Of a stretch of DNA of 36,170 bases, positions 1 through 5,988 are shown piece after piece. The position numbers and the translations under genes are program-made. The stretch covers positions 1-36,170 of the forward strand of contig JAZDKP010000056.1 in the NCBI GenBank assembly GCA_043802925.1, written 5' to 3'. The notes under the pieces are model-generated. The model did not search any database, was not told the origin of the DNA, and saw nothing but the letters and a program-made list of their open reading frames with translations. How positions within the stretch are numbered: the first letter of the stretch is position 1; every line of letters begins with the position of its first letter. This DNA is from JAZDKP01 sp043802925 (GTDB taxonomy: Bacteria > Fibrobacterota > OXYB2-FULL-49-7 > JAEUSG01).

Positions 1-2
1 GT

Positions 3-71
3 GGACTATATGTGTATCGCATCAATTCCGGACACTTTACGCAGACACAGAAAATGGTGTTTGTGAAGTAA
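3..71 (+). CDS. C-terminal end of a probable type IX secretion (Por) cargo protein, partial
   Basis: The reading frame beginning at base 3 is open from the window edge to a TAA at 69-71 and encodes the 22-residue tail of a protein. It begins GLYVYRINSG and ends QKMVFVK. The pattern Gly-hydrophobic-Tyr-x-Tyr-Arg-Ile, a short turn with Gly, then a Lys-rich terminal beta strand ending in Lys matches the last part of type A sorting domains of the type IX secretion system, which carry proteins across the outer membrane and are cleaved. The other frames give no comparable tail. Only the end is visible, so the passenger domain and its function are unknown. The match is short and judged by eye. Confidence 0.55.
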   Translation, partial: GLYVYRINSGHFTQTQKMVFVK

Positions 72-366
72 GCGTTGGCATCCATTCCCATATAGTCCCC
101 TCTCTCGACCCCCGAGCGGCTTGCACTGAGCGAAGCCGAAGTGAGTCGAGGGGCGAGAGGGGGGCTTTTTGTAAAGCCGTCAACAGAATTATGATATCTG
201 TTTTAGATTGCGCGTTTCAAATCCAGGCCCCTTCTCTCTGCGAGAGAGGGGGAAAGGGGGTGAGTTAAGTAGCAGAAAAATGGTTTTTTCTTGTGAATTT
301 CCTCCCGTAATTGTATCTTAATATTCCGTCTTTCCACATGTATTTCCTTCCAAGGAGTGACCCGTC
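72..366. other. Intergenic region with repeat copy 1 and a second hairpin
   Basis: This stretch of about 295 bases separates the secreted-protein tail from the aldolase gene and has no convincing coding frame. It contains the first copy of the intergenic repeat (97-164). A G/C-rich hairpin follows at about 227-252, with perfect CTCTCT/AGAGAG arms around GCG, flanked by C-rich and G-rich runs. The part from about 255 to 350 is more A+T-rich and probably holds the promoter of the aldolase gene, but I cannot pick a clear -35/-10 pair. A good ribosome binding site (AAGGAG) lies seven bases before the ATG at 367. Confidence 0.6.
97..164. repeat. Structured intergenic repeat, copy 1
   Basis: The core (about 110-154) has nested inverted pairs: CCCC with GGGG outside and CACT with AGTG inside, around the loop GAGCGAAGCCGA. 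Copy-specific outer arms flank it, a C/T-rich arm at 97-107 and CGAGAGGGG at about 154-162. It starts about 25 bases after the preceding stop codon and is followed by CTTTTT at about 165-170, so it could double as a terminator. The core is nearly identical to the one at 2257-2300 and related to that at 8206-8248. Confidence 0.8.
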
Positions 367-1341
367 ATGGACAAAAAAGGAACCTGGCTCACCTACCGGC
401 CCGACATTAAAATCCTCGACTGCACCATCCGCGACGGCGGGCTCATGAACAACTGCAATTTTGACGATGCGTTCGTCAAGGCCGTCTACCAGGCCTGCGT
501 GGATTCGGGCGTCGATTATATGGAAATCGGGTACAAGGGGTCCAACAAACTCTACTCACCCAAGGAATACGGCCTTTGGAAATACTGCACCGAAGACGAC
601 ATGCGCCGCATCGTGGGCGACAACAAAACCGGCCTCAAACTCTCGGTCATGGCCGACGTGGAGCGCTGCGACTACCACACCGACATCCTGCCCAAAAAGC
701 AAAGCGTCCTCGACCTCGTGCGCGTGGCCACCTACATCCACCAGATTCCCGGCGCGCTTGACATGATTAAAGCCATCCACGACAAAGGGTACGAGACCAG
801 CGTCAACCTCATGGCCATATCGGTGGTGAATGAATCCGAGCTGGACGAAGCGCTCGAAATCCTCTGCAAGAGCGAAGTGGAGGTCATCTACCTTGTGGAC
901 AGCTACGGCTCGCTTTATTCGGAAGAGGTCCAGGCGCTCACGCGCAAGTACCGTAAATTCGCGGACGCGGGCGGGAAAAAAATCGGCGTTCACGCGCACA
1001 ACAACCAGCAACTGGCCTACGCCAACACCATTGAATCGTTGATACTCGGCGCTAATTTCCTTGACTGCACCATCAACGGACTCGGCCGCGGGGCCGGTAA
1101 CTGCCCCACCGAACTCTTACTCGGTTTCCTCAAAAACCCGCGCTACCACCTGCGGCCGCTCCTCAAGTGCATCCAGGAAAGCCTGGTCCCGATGCGCCAA
1201 AAAATAACCTGGGGCTACGACATCGCCTACATGCTGACCGGGCAGCTGAACCGCCACCCGCGTACCGCAATGTCGTTTCTCGACAGCGATCACCCCACGG
1301 AATACCTCAAGTTCTACGACCAGATTATCGAAGAGGAATAA
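367..1341 (+). CDS. Aldolase-like DRE-TIM metallolyase (HMGL-like family)
   Basis: This 324-residue protein has the N-terminal signature DCTIRDGG (Asp18 to about residue 25) and the metal-binding pair HAHNN (His209, His211). These are hallmarks of the DRE-TIM metallolyase superfamily, which includes HMG-CoA lyase, isopropylmalate synthase and 4-hydroxy-2-oxovalerate aldolase. These enzymes make or break C-C bonds next to a carbonyl using a divalent metal in a TIM barrel. The length fits a stand-alone catalytic barrel; there is no LeuA regulatory domain and no acetaldehyde dehydrogenase partner nearby. Similar proteins are often annotated only as aldolase catalytic domain proteins, sometimes near polysaccharide genes. 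The start is supported by AAGGAG seven bases upstream. It is followed directly by a terminator, so it is probably monocistronic. The substrate cannot be named. Confidence 0.8.
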   Translation: MDKKGTWLTYRPDIKILDCTIRDGGLMNNCNFDDAFVKAVYQACVDSGVDYMEIGYKGSNKLYSPKEYGLWKYCTEDDMRRIVGDNKTGLKLSVMADVERCDYHTDILPKKQSVLDLVRVATYIHQIPGALDMIKAIHDKGYETSVNLMAISVVNESELDEALEILCKSEVEVIYLVDSYGSLYSEEVQALTRKYRKFADAGGKKIGVHAHNNQQLAYANTIESLILGANFLDCTINGLGRGAGNCPTELLLGFLKNPRYHLRPLLKCIQESLVPMRQKITWGYDIAYMLTGQLNRHPRTAMSFLDSDHPTEYLKFYDQIIEEE

Positions 1342-1370
1342 AAAAACCGGCAGGAGGATTGCCGGTTTTT
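1341..1370. terminator. Bidirectional rho-independent terminator
   Basis: The sequence AAAAAACCGGCA, a seven-base loop, then TGCCGGTTTTT forms a strong hairpin with an A tract on one side and a T tract on the other. It begins at the last base of the aldolase stop codon and lies 29 bases beyond the stop of the convergent STAS gene, so it can end both transcripts. Confidence 0.88.
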
Positions 1371-1398
1371 CGCCAGGCGTATCGTCAGGAGGGTCGGT

Positions 1399-1782
1399 TC
1401 AAAAACAATAGGCCGTCTTCTGTGTGAGGATCGCGCACTCCGCCTCTTCCTCGCATGTCACATACTGTATCTTCCTCAGCTTTTCAAGAATCTGCGTCTT
1501 ATTCTTCAGGTCCGGGTTCACATTCATCACAAACAGGTTGCCATTCAGGGCGCTGAACTTCTGCGCAAGGAAAAGCAGGTGATCGATGACCGTGTTCGAG
1601 ATAAGCGTCACGTTCGAGAGGCTGAAGATCACGTCCCGGGTCTCGGACGAAAGGATGCACTGGCACATGGATTCTATTTTTTCAATGGCGCTCGATTCCA
1701 CAAGCCCTGAAAACTCGATGATCCGGTACGAAAGACGTTCGTAGGTCGACATGCGCATGAGTTCGACGGAGTTGTTGATCAT
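1399..1782 (-). CDS. Lone STAS-domain protein (anti-sigma-factor-antagonist-like)
   Basis: The 127-residue product has the pattern of a single STAS domain: an N-terminal strand and helix, then DVIFSLSNVTLISNTVID followed by a helix (HLLFLAQKFSALNG) and a strand (NLFVMNV). In SpoIIAA/RsbV-type proteins the loop after the central strand carries a phosphorylated Ser/Thr; here the loop reads ISNTVID, with Asn where the usual serine would be and Thr next to it. Such proteins normally bind a serine kinase/anti-sigma factor or form part of a signalling complex, but no partner gene is nearby. The start is well supported by AAGGAG six bases upstream of the ATG. The family call is moderate and the function unknown. 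Confidence 0.68.
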   Translation of the reverse strand: MINNSVELMRMSTYERLSYRIIEFSGLVESSAIEKIESMCQCILSSETRDVIFSLSNVTLISNTVIDHLLFLAQKFSALNGNLFVMNVNPDLKNKTQILEKLRKIQYVTCEEEAECAILTQKTAYCF

Positions 1783-2324
1783 AAGGGTCTCCTTTTGATT
1801 TCACTTATAGTTATTGCAAAAGGAGTGCCGGACTGGAACCTGTTGAAAATCAAAGGGAAAGGAGGCCCGAAAGGGCGCAGGATTAGACATATTTGGCCGG
1901 ATTAGACCAAAAATGGCTTTCTTGGACAGATGTGTCTGTTCCTGGTACCAAAAAATGGGCCGCGCCATTTTCAGGCCCTGTGGAACCAAACCTCACGCCA
2001 AATTCCACGGCAGTGCCATTCGACTTTTTTATCAACCAACAGCATGAAGAAGTGGGTGAGGGCGCGGTTGACCCGTTCCGAAACGGTTTCGCCCAGGGAG
2101 ATTTTCCGGCAGTGGCATCGGATAAAGTGAAGGCTTACCATTTTCATAATCCTCTATGAAGGATTATCGACACTTTCCGTTTTTTTCTTGAAATTCAATC
2201 CTTATCCTGCTTTGATTCAACGCCTTATCCTCCGTCCGACCTCCCCCTCTCCTGGGCCCCGAGCGGCTTGCACTGAGCGAAGTCGAAGTGAGTCGAGGGG
2301 CAGGAGAGGGGGCCGGGGGGGAGG
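1783..2324. other. Long intergenic region (about 540 bases) with repeat copy 2
   Basis: This gap lies upstream of the leftward STAS gene and downstream of the leftward ygiQ. It contains the second structured repeat and otherwise only short overlapping frames with no recognisable motifs. A leftward 58-codon frame at 1971-2147 is listed separately as a weak candidate. A direct repeat of the type GCCGGATTAGAC is not established. The promoter of the STAS gene presumably lies just upstream of 1782, but I see no clear boxes. Confidence 0.5.
1971..2147 (-). CDS. Possible small hypothetical protein (58 aa)
   Basis: A leftward frame begins ATG AAA ATG and runs 58 codons to TGA. Its product is rich in Cys, His and Arg (for example a CHCRK segment near the N-terminus) and resembles no family I know. 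A weak GAGG lies upstream of the first ATG and is better spaced for the second ATG at 2141. There is no conserved neighbour, and it may be a chance frame in an intergenic region. Confidence 0.22.
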   Translation of the reverse strand: MKMVSLHFIRCHCRKISLGETVSERVNRALTHFFMLLVDKKVEWHCRGIWREVWFHRA

Positions 2325-2326
2325 TC
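2238..2326. repeat. Structured intergenic repeat, copy 2, overlapping the ygiQ stop codon
   Basis: The core at about 2257-2300 is almost identical to copy 1: CCCC/GGGG outside, CACT/AGTG inside, loop GAGCGAAGTCGA. Long copy-specific outer arms flank it: GACCTCCCCC and TCTCCTG on the left, CAGGAGAGGG and GGGGGAGGTC on the right. The right arm ends inside the TGA stop codon of ygiQ (2325-2327), so the element lies flush with the end of that gene and would form a hairpin at the 3' end of its transcript. Confidence 0.85.
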
Positions 2327-3845
2327 ACAATCTCCTCAGCAGCAGCCGCTTCTGTTCCTTCTTCTCCTTGAATGTTTTGGCCACATAAACCGGCTGCTTC
2401 GTCTTCGGGTCCATTTCGGTCCAGTACATACAGGTTGAGACCGTCATGGGCGTGGGCGTGAAAACCTGAAAGTTTTCCGCGTTTTTAAGCCGACCGACCG
2501 CGGACGCAAGCTCCTGTGCCTCCTTCATGGAGGAACCGGGATGCGACGACATGTAATAGAATGAAAGCCGGGCGGGCATGCGCGTCTTCTTGAACCAGTG
2601 GAGAAACTGGTTCAGGTCCCCGCGGTCCTTGTTCATGAGCCGGAGCACTTCGGGATTCACATGCTCTGGCGCTATGCGCAGCGAATCGAGGATGTGGTGC
2701 GAAAGGAGCTCGCGAACATAGGCCTCAGGGGCAAGGTCGTACCGGATACCGCTGCGGAGGAAGACCTTCTTGACGCCAGGGAGTGCGCGCGCCTTGCGCA
2801 AAAGCGCAATGAGACGCTGGTGAGTACGGTCAAATTTTCCGCAATCAAGACACCGCTTGTCCCGGCACGTGTGGCAGTCCATGCCGTACATGTTGGCCGA
2901 GGGGCCGCCGATGTCATCGATGTTGCCCTTGAAGCACGGCATTTTCGTGATGGCCGTGATTTCGCGGAGCAGGGAGCCTTCGGAACGCGACACGATGCGA
3001 TTGCCCTGCGTGAGGCGTAAGGAGCAGAAGTGACAATCGCCGATGCAACCGCGGTGGGTGACCACGCTGAATTCAAATCCCTGAAAAGCCGGGTCCTTGG
3101 GTACTGCACGCGTGAAGGGCAGCTCATAGTATTCGTCAAGGTCGCGCGGCGCGTAATCCGGGGCCCGGTACTGCAACGTATACCGGTTGTCGATTTTTTG
3201 CGCAAGGTCCTGGCGGTTCGAAAGCAGGTTCTGCATGTCGCAAAAACGTGCCTTGTCACCGGAGACCTCTTCGAAGGATGGCAATTCCGTGAAATCTGTG
3301 GGGGAGTCCTTTGCGATAACGCAGGTCCCGCGAATGCCGGTCAGCGGTTCGTTGTCCCGCAAACGCCGCGCAATCTCCAGCACCTGTTTTTCCGCGCTTC
3401 CGTAAGCGAGAATGTCCGCGCGTGCATCAAAGAGAATGGGCCGCCGCAGCCGGTTGTCCCAATAGTCATAGTGAACGAAGCGCCGGAGCGTGGCCTCCAC
3501 CCCGCCGAGTACAATGGGTATCTCGCGGAAGCGCGCTTTGATCCAGTTGGCATAGACGATGGAAGCGCGGTCCGGGACCTTGACCGTGTCCTTGTAATGC
3601 GGGTCCTCGTCGCGCGGTTTCTTGAGCGGCGAATAGTTGCGGAGCATGGAGTCGATGGAACCCGCTGACACGCCGAAAAAGAGACGGGGCGCACCCAGCG
3701 TTGCGATATCCGCCTCGGATTGCGGGGCTTCGATGATCCCCGTGGAAAAACCGTTCTTTTCGAGCAGTCGTTTGAGGATGGCCGGGCCGCAGAGGGGGTG
3801 ATCAAAAAATCGTTCGCCGACTACAAAAAGGACATCGTACGCCAT
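2325..3845 (-). CDS. ygiQ: YgiQ family radical SAM protein (UPF0313)
   Basis: The 506-residue protein starts MAYDVLFVVGERFFDHP. It has the YgiQ N-terminal region (about 1-250), then the radical SAM cluster motif CIGDCHFC (Cys267, Cys271, Cys274), which would hold a 4Fe-4S cluster that cleaves S-adenosylmethionine. A partial DUF3362-like end follows (TPTPMTVSTCMYWTEMDP, then EKKEQKRLLL). A Cys-rich insert (DCHTCRDKRCLDCGKFD) follows the core. E. coli YgiQ is much longer; here the C-terminal tail is short. The frame is open a further 62 codons upstream, but that part overlaps corA, and the ATG at 3845 sits in a TAATG overlap with the corA stop, implying coupled translation. The biochemical role of the family is not established. 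Confidence 0.9.
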   Translation of the reverse strand: MAYDVLFVVGERFFDHPLCGPAILKRLLEKNGFSTGIIEAPQSEADIATLGAPRLFFGVSAGSIDSMLRNYSPLKKPRDEDPHYKDTVKVPDRASIVYANWIKARFREIPIVLGGVEATLRRFVHYDYWDNRLRRPILFDARADILAYGSAEKQVLEIARRLRDNEPLTGIRGTCVIAKDSPTDFTELPSFEEVSGDKARFCDMQNLLSNRQDLAQKIDNRYTLQYRAPDYAPRDLDEYYELPFTRAVPKDPAFQGFEFSVVTHRGCIGDCHFCSLRLTQGNRIVSRSEGSLLREITAITKMPCFKGNIDDIGGPSANMYGMDCHTCRDKRCLDCGKFDRTHQRLIALLRKARALPGVKKVFLRSGIRYDLAPEAYVRELLSHHILDSLRIAPEHVNPEVLRLMNKDRGDLNQFLHWFKKTRMPARLSFYYMSSHPGSSMKEAQELASAVGRLKNAENFQVFTPTPMTVSTCMYWTEMDPKTKQPVYVAKTFKEKKEQKRLLLRRL

Positions 3846-4879
3846 TACATCCGCTTGACAAGAGTCAGCACACCCAGAAACCAGCGCGACAGTTTCCGGG
3901 CCGGGTTCCAGCGAGTCTTTGGAGCCCCCTCCTCTTCGTCCGGGCCGAACACGTTGAAAAGGGCGAGTAGCTTGTAGGTGACGTAACCGAGGAGAAACAG
4001 GCCCGCGAAAAACGCGAGATGGGCGACCCACCAGGAGGCATGAAGCCCGTCAATGACAAAACGGCTGTACTCGCTCATGCCGCCCATGCTCGCCGGAATG
4101 CCCACCACACCCACCACCACGGTGAGGACCGCCAACCGCTTCATGGTGATGTTAAGGTTGTTCCCCACGATGGAGGCGCGCGCGTTCATGAGGCTGGAAA
4201 GGATGTTGGAGTAGATTTCGGCCTGCCGGTTGCACTGGGTGTTCTCGATCATAAGGTCATCGAGGAACTCTTTCTCCTCCTGGTCAAAAGCGATGCGCGC
4301 ATCGCTGTTTTTGAGCTTTTGGAGGAGGATGGCGTTGGAGTTGATGGCATTGAGGTAATACACAAGGCTCTTTTCGAGCATGAACATGTACAGGAGGTAC
4401 TTGTTCTCCATGGACGCGCCGATTTTGTCCTCGAGCTCGCCCGAAACCGTGTTGATGATGCGCAGGTGCTCGTTGAAGTGGGCGATGGCGCGGTAGATGA
4501 GCTTGAGCAGGACGTCGCGCAGCGAGCGGACTTTGACAAAACGCTTGTCGTCCCAGAGGGGGAAATCCTCGGTGGTCACAATGACCAGCCGGTTGGCAAA
4601 AAGGAACATACCGATGGAGGTGATGCGGAAGAGGAAGCGGTCCTCGGCCAGATAGCGCTTGGGCCGTTTTAAGATGAGCGCAATGTGCTGGGGCTCAAAC
4701 TCAAGGCGCGACAGCTCGTCCGGGTCGAAGGCCGAATTGAGGGTGTGCTCATCGAGGGCCAGGTCCGTGGAGAGGAACTTTTTTTCCGCATCGTCGGGGT
4801 TGGTGTAAACAAGGATGTTGGCGTTGTCAAAATCGCTGCTCTGTATCCGGCCTTCGTCGATGAGATAGCATTTGACCAT
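3845..4879 (-). CDS. corA: CorA-family divalent cation transporter with GMS instead of GMN
   Basis: The 344-residue protein has the CorA layout: a soluble N-terminal alpha/beta domain (1-120), a long helical stalk (about 120-245), and two C-terminal membrane segments (about 250-266 and 284-306). The loop after the first membrane helix, which normally carries the selectivity signature GMN, reads GGMSEY, so Asn is replaced by Ser. CorA proteins form pentamers that move Mg2+, Co2+ or related cations across the inner membrane. I recall GGMSE-type loops in other CorA-like proteins, so this is probably a subfamily and not a damaged gene, but the substrate is less certain. AAGG lies seven bases before the ATG. 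It is upstream of ygiQ with a one-base overlap. Confidence 0.88.
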   Translation of the reverse strand: MVKCYLIDEGRIQSSDFDNANILVYTNPDDAEKKFLSTDLALDEHTLNSAFDPDELSRLEFEPQHIALILKRPKRYLAEDRFLFRITSIGMFLFANRLVIVTTEDFPLWDDKRFVKVRSLRDVLLKLIYRAIAHFNEHLRIINTVSGELEDKIGASMENKYLLYMFMLEKSLVYYLNAINSNAILLQKLKNSDARIAFDQEEKEFLDDLMIENTQCNRQAEIYSNILSSLMNARASIVGNNLNITMKRLAVLTVVVGVVGIPASMGGMSEYSRFVIDGLHASWWVAHLAFFAGLFLLGYVTYKLLALFNVFGPDEEEGAPKTRWNPARKLSRWFLGVLTLVKRM

Positions 4880-4919
4880 AGCGGACCTTGCGTCGTGCGC
4901 AGAAAAAAGATCTTAAGGC

Positions 4920-5366
4920 CTACATTTTGACCTTGACCACGATTTTATGAAGGGGACCCTGGCCGCCGAGCGGCGCGTGGGCGTCCTCCGGGTGAAACAC
5001 CGCGAACATTTCGGGCTTGAGCGTGACCCAGGTATCGGAGGGATCCGAGAAAAATCCGAGATCCTTTTCTGCGTCATAAGGAACCGCGACGTTAACGCAC
5101 TCGGCCGTGGGCCGGTAACCCATGAGGTCCGTGCCCGAAACCTCAAACTGAATATCGATATAGTTCTTATGGATTTCGAGGCGTGCTCCAGCCGGGCCTT
5201 TGCCATTGTCGCGCACCACAACCGCGAACAGCCGGTCTCCGTCGATGGCGTGGCGGCCCGCCGGGAGCGCGCGGCTTTGCGGGCTTTCGAGGAATTCAAA
5301 CGCGGCCTTAAAGAGCGGATGGAGCGCGTGGTAACGGCAATGGTTTTTGAGCGTGTCGAGAATCAT
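4920..5366 (-). CDS. YhcH/YjgK/YiaL family protein (DUF386)
   Basis: The 148-residue protein carries the motifs of the YhcH/YjgK/YiaL family: EIHKNYIDIQ near the middle and FHPEDAHAP near the C-terminus. The His and Glu residues in these motifs form a metal site in a cupin-like beta sandwich. Family members are linked to sugar metabolism: YhcH to sialic acid use, EbgC as a beta-galactosidase subunit. No sugar catabolic genes are adjacent here, so the substrate is unknown. The ATG at 5366 is preferred because AAGGGG lies eight bases upstream; a TTG two codons earlier would be too close to that site. It lies 40 bases upstream of corA in the same direction, possibly in one transcript. Confidence 0.85.
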   Translation of the reverse strand: MILDTLKNHCRYHALHPLFKAAFEFLESPQSRALPAGRHAIDGDRLFAVVVRDNGKGPAGARLEIHKNYIDIQFEVSGTDLMGYRPTAECVNVAVPYDAEKDLGFFSDPSDTWVTLKPEMFAVFHPEDAHAPLGGQGPLHKIVVKVKM

Positions 5367-5429
5367 GGTCAAAGCCCCTTTTTCGTCTTAAAAAATAAGT
5401 ATTGCCCGAAAAGCGAGTAAAGGCAAAAT

Positions 5430-5582
5430 TTAGAATGTCAGCCGGTTATTTTCGCGGTCGTATTGCAGGGGGCTGACGTTGGTCTCGTTCCGCTTGATGA
5501 ACTCGTAAATGAAGTTGATTTCATCAATGGAATAATAGTTGAAAGACTCCTTCAGCTCCTCGAGGATGTCGAAGGTGCTCAT
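5430..5582 (-). CDS. Small hypothetical protein (50 aa, or up to 89 aa)
   Basis: A leftward frame ends at 5430 and encodes a hydrophilic, helix-prone sequence (MSTFDILEELKESFNYY, then SIDEINFIYEFIKRNE). I do not recognise the family. The frame is open to an ATG at 5699, but that would overlap the start of the divergent HTH gene and cover its apparent promoter, so I prefer the inner ATG at 5582. Neither start has a good ribosome binding site. The codons are more A+T-rich than those of its neighbours. Confidence 0.5.
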   Translation of the reverse strand: MSTFDILEELKESFNYYSIDEINFIYEFIKRNETNVSPLQYDRENNRLTF

Positions 5583-5670
5583 TTTATAACGTATCATGAA
5601 AGGCCCGTTGGATAAGGAAAACGCCTGCGAACCGGCCTGGAGAATATAATAATCTTCTGCGCCATTTAAG

Positions 5671-5678
5671 TATATTAT
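5671..5678 (+). promoter_or_regulatory. Probable -10 box upstream of the HTH/lytic transglycosylase pair
   Basis: TATATTAT lies in an A+T-rich stretch about 20 bases before the preferred ATG at 5698. A start of transcription near 5683 would leave a short leader holding the GAGG binding site. A matching -35 box is not clear. A second A+T-rich cluster (about 5643-5652) could serve the leftward small gene. Confidence 0.35.
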
Positions 5679-5697
5679 CCCCATGAGCGAGGGGTAC

Positions 5698-5988
5698 ATG
5701 ACCGTGGAAGAACTCGCCGAATACCTCGGTTATTCCACGGGCACCATCTACAACAAGGTCTACGCAAACGAAATCCCCTACCATAAGCTTTCGGCGCGCG
5801 CCGTGCGTTTTAAACGGAGTGAAATTGACGGATGGGCGCGGACACAAAAGCGGCTCATGCACCTGAAAAAGGAGACGGGCGACCTGGACCTCCCCACACT
5901 CTTCGCCAAACTCCCCTTGGATGTGGTTCGCATTCTTCACGAACGGACCGACGAGGCCGTGGCCGTGCTCCGCGACCGTTTTGACTGA
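5698..5988 (+). CDS. Excisionase-type helix-turn-helix protein (HTH_17)
   Basis: The 96-residue product begins MTVEELAEYLGYSTGTIYNK, the classic winged helix-turn-helix of the MerR-like/excisionase family (HTH_17). The wing follows with VRFKRSEIDGWA at about 40-51. The C-terminal half is helical and charged with no known motif. Such domains bind DNA, in phage excisionases and also in many small chromosomal regulators. An ATG at 5683 in the same frame is possible, but the one at 5698 has GAGGGG just upstream. No integrase or attachment site is nearby, so a phage origin is not supported. Its TGA overlaps the ATG of the lytic transglycosylase by one base (TGATG), so the two are co-translated. 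Confidence 0.82.
   Translation: MTVEELAEYLGYSTGTIYNKVYANEIPYHKLSARAVRFKRSEIDGWARTQKRLMHLKKETGDLDLPTLFAKLPLDVVRILHERTDEAVAVLRDRFD

Noticed and set aside
3846..4031. N-terminal extension of ygiQ by 62 codons
   Set aside because: It overlaps corA, is not conserved in sequence type, and the TAATG junction gives a better start.
5698..5988. Excisionase-like HTH as evidence of a prophage or integrative element
   Set aside because: No integrase, attachment site or other phage gene is seen, and the gene is coupled to a cell wall enzyme.
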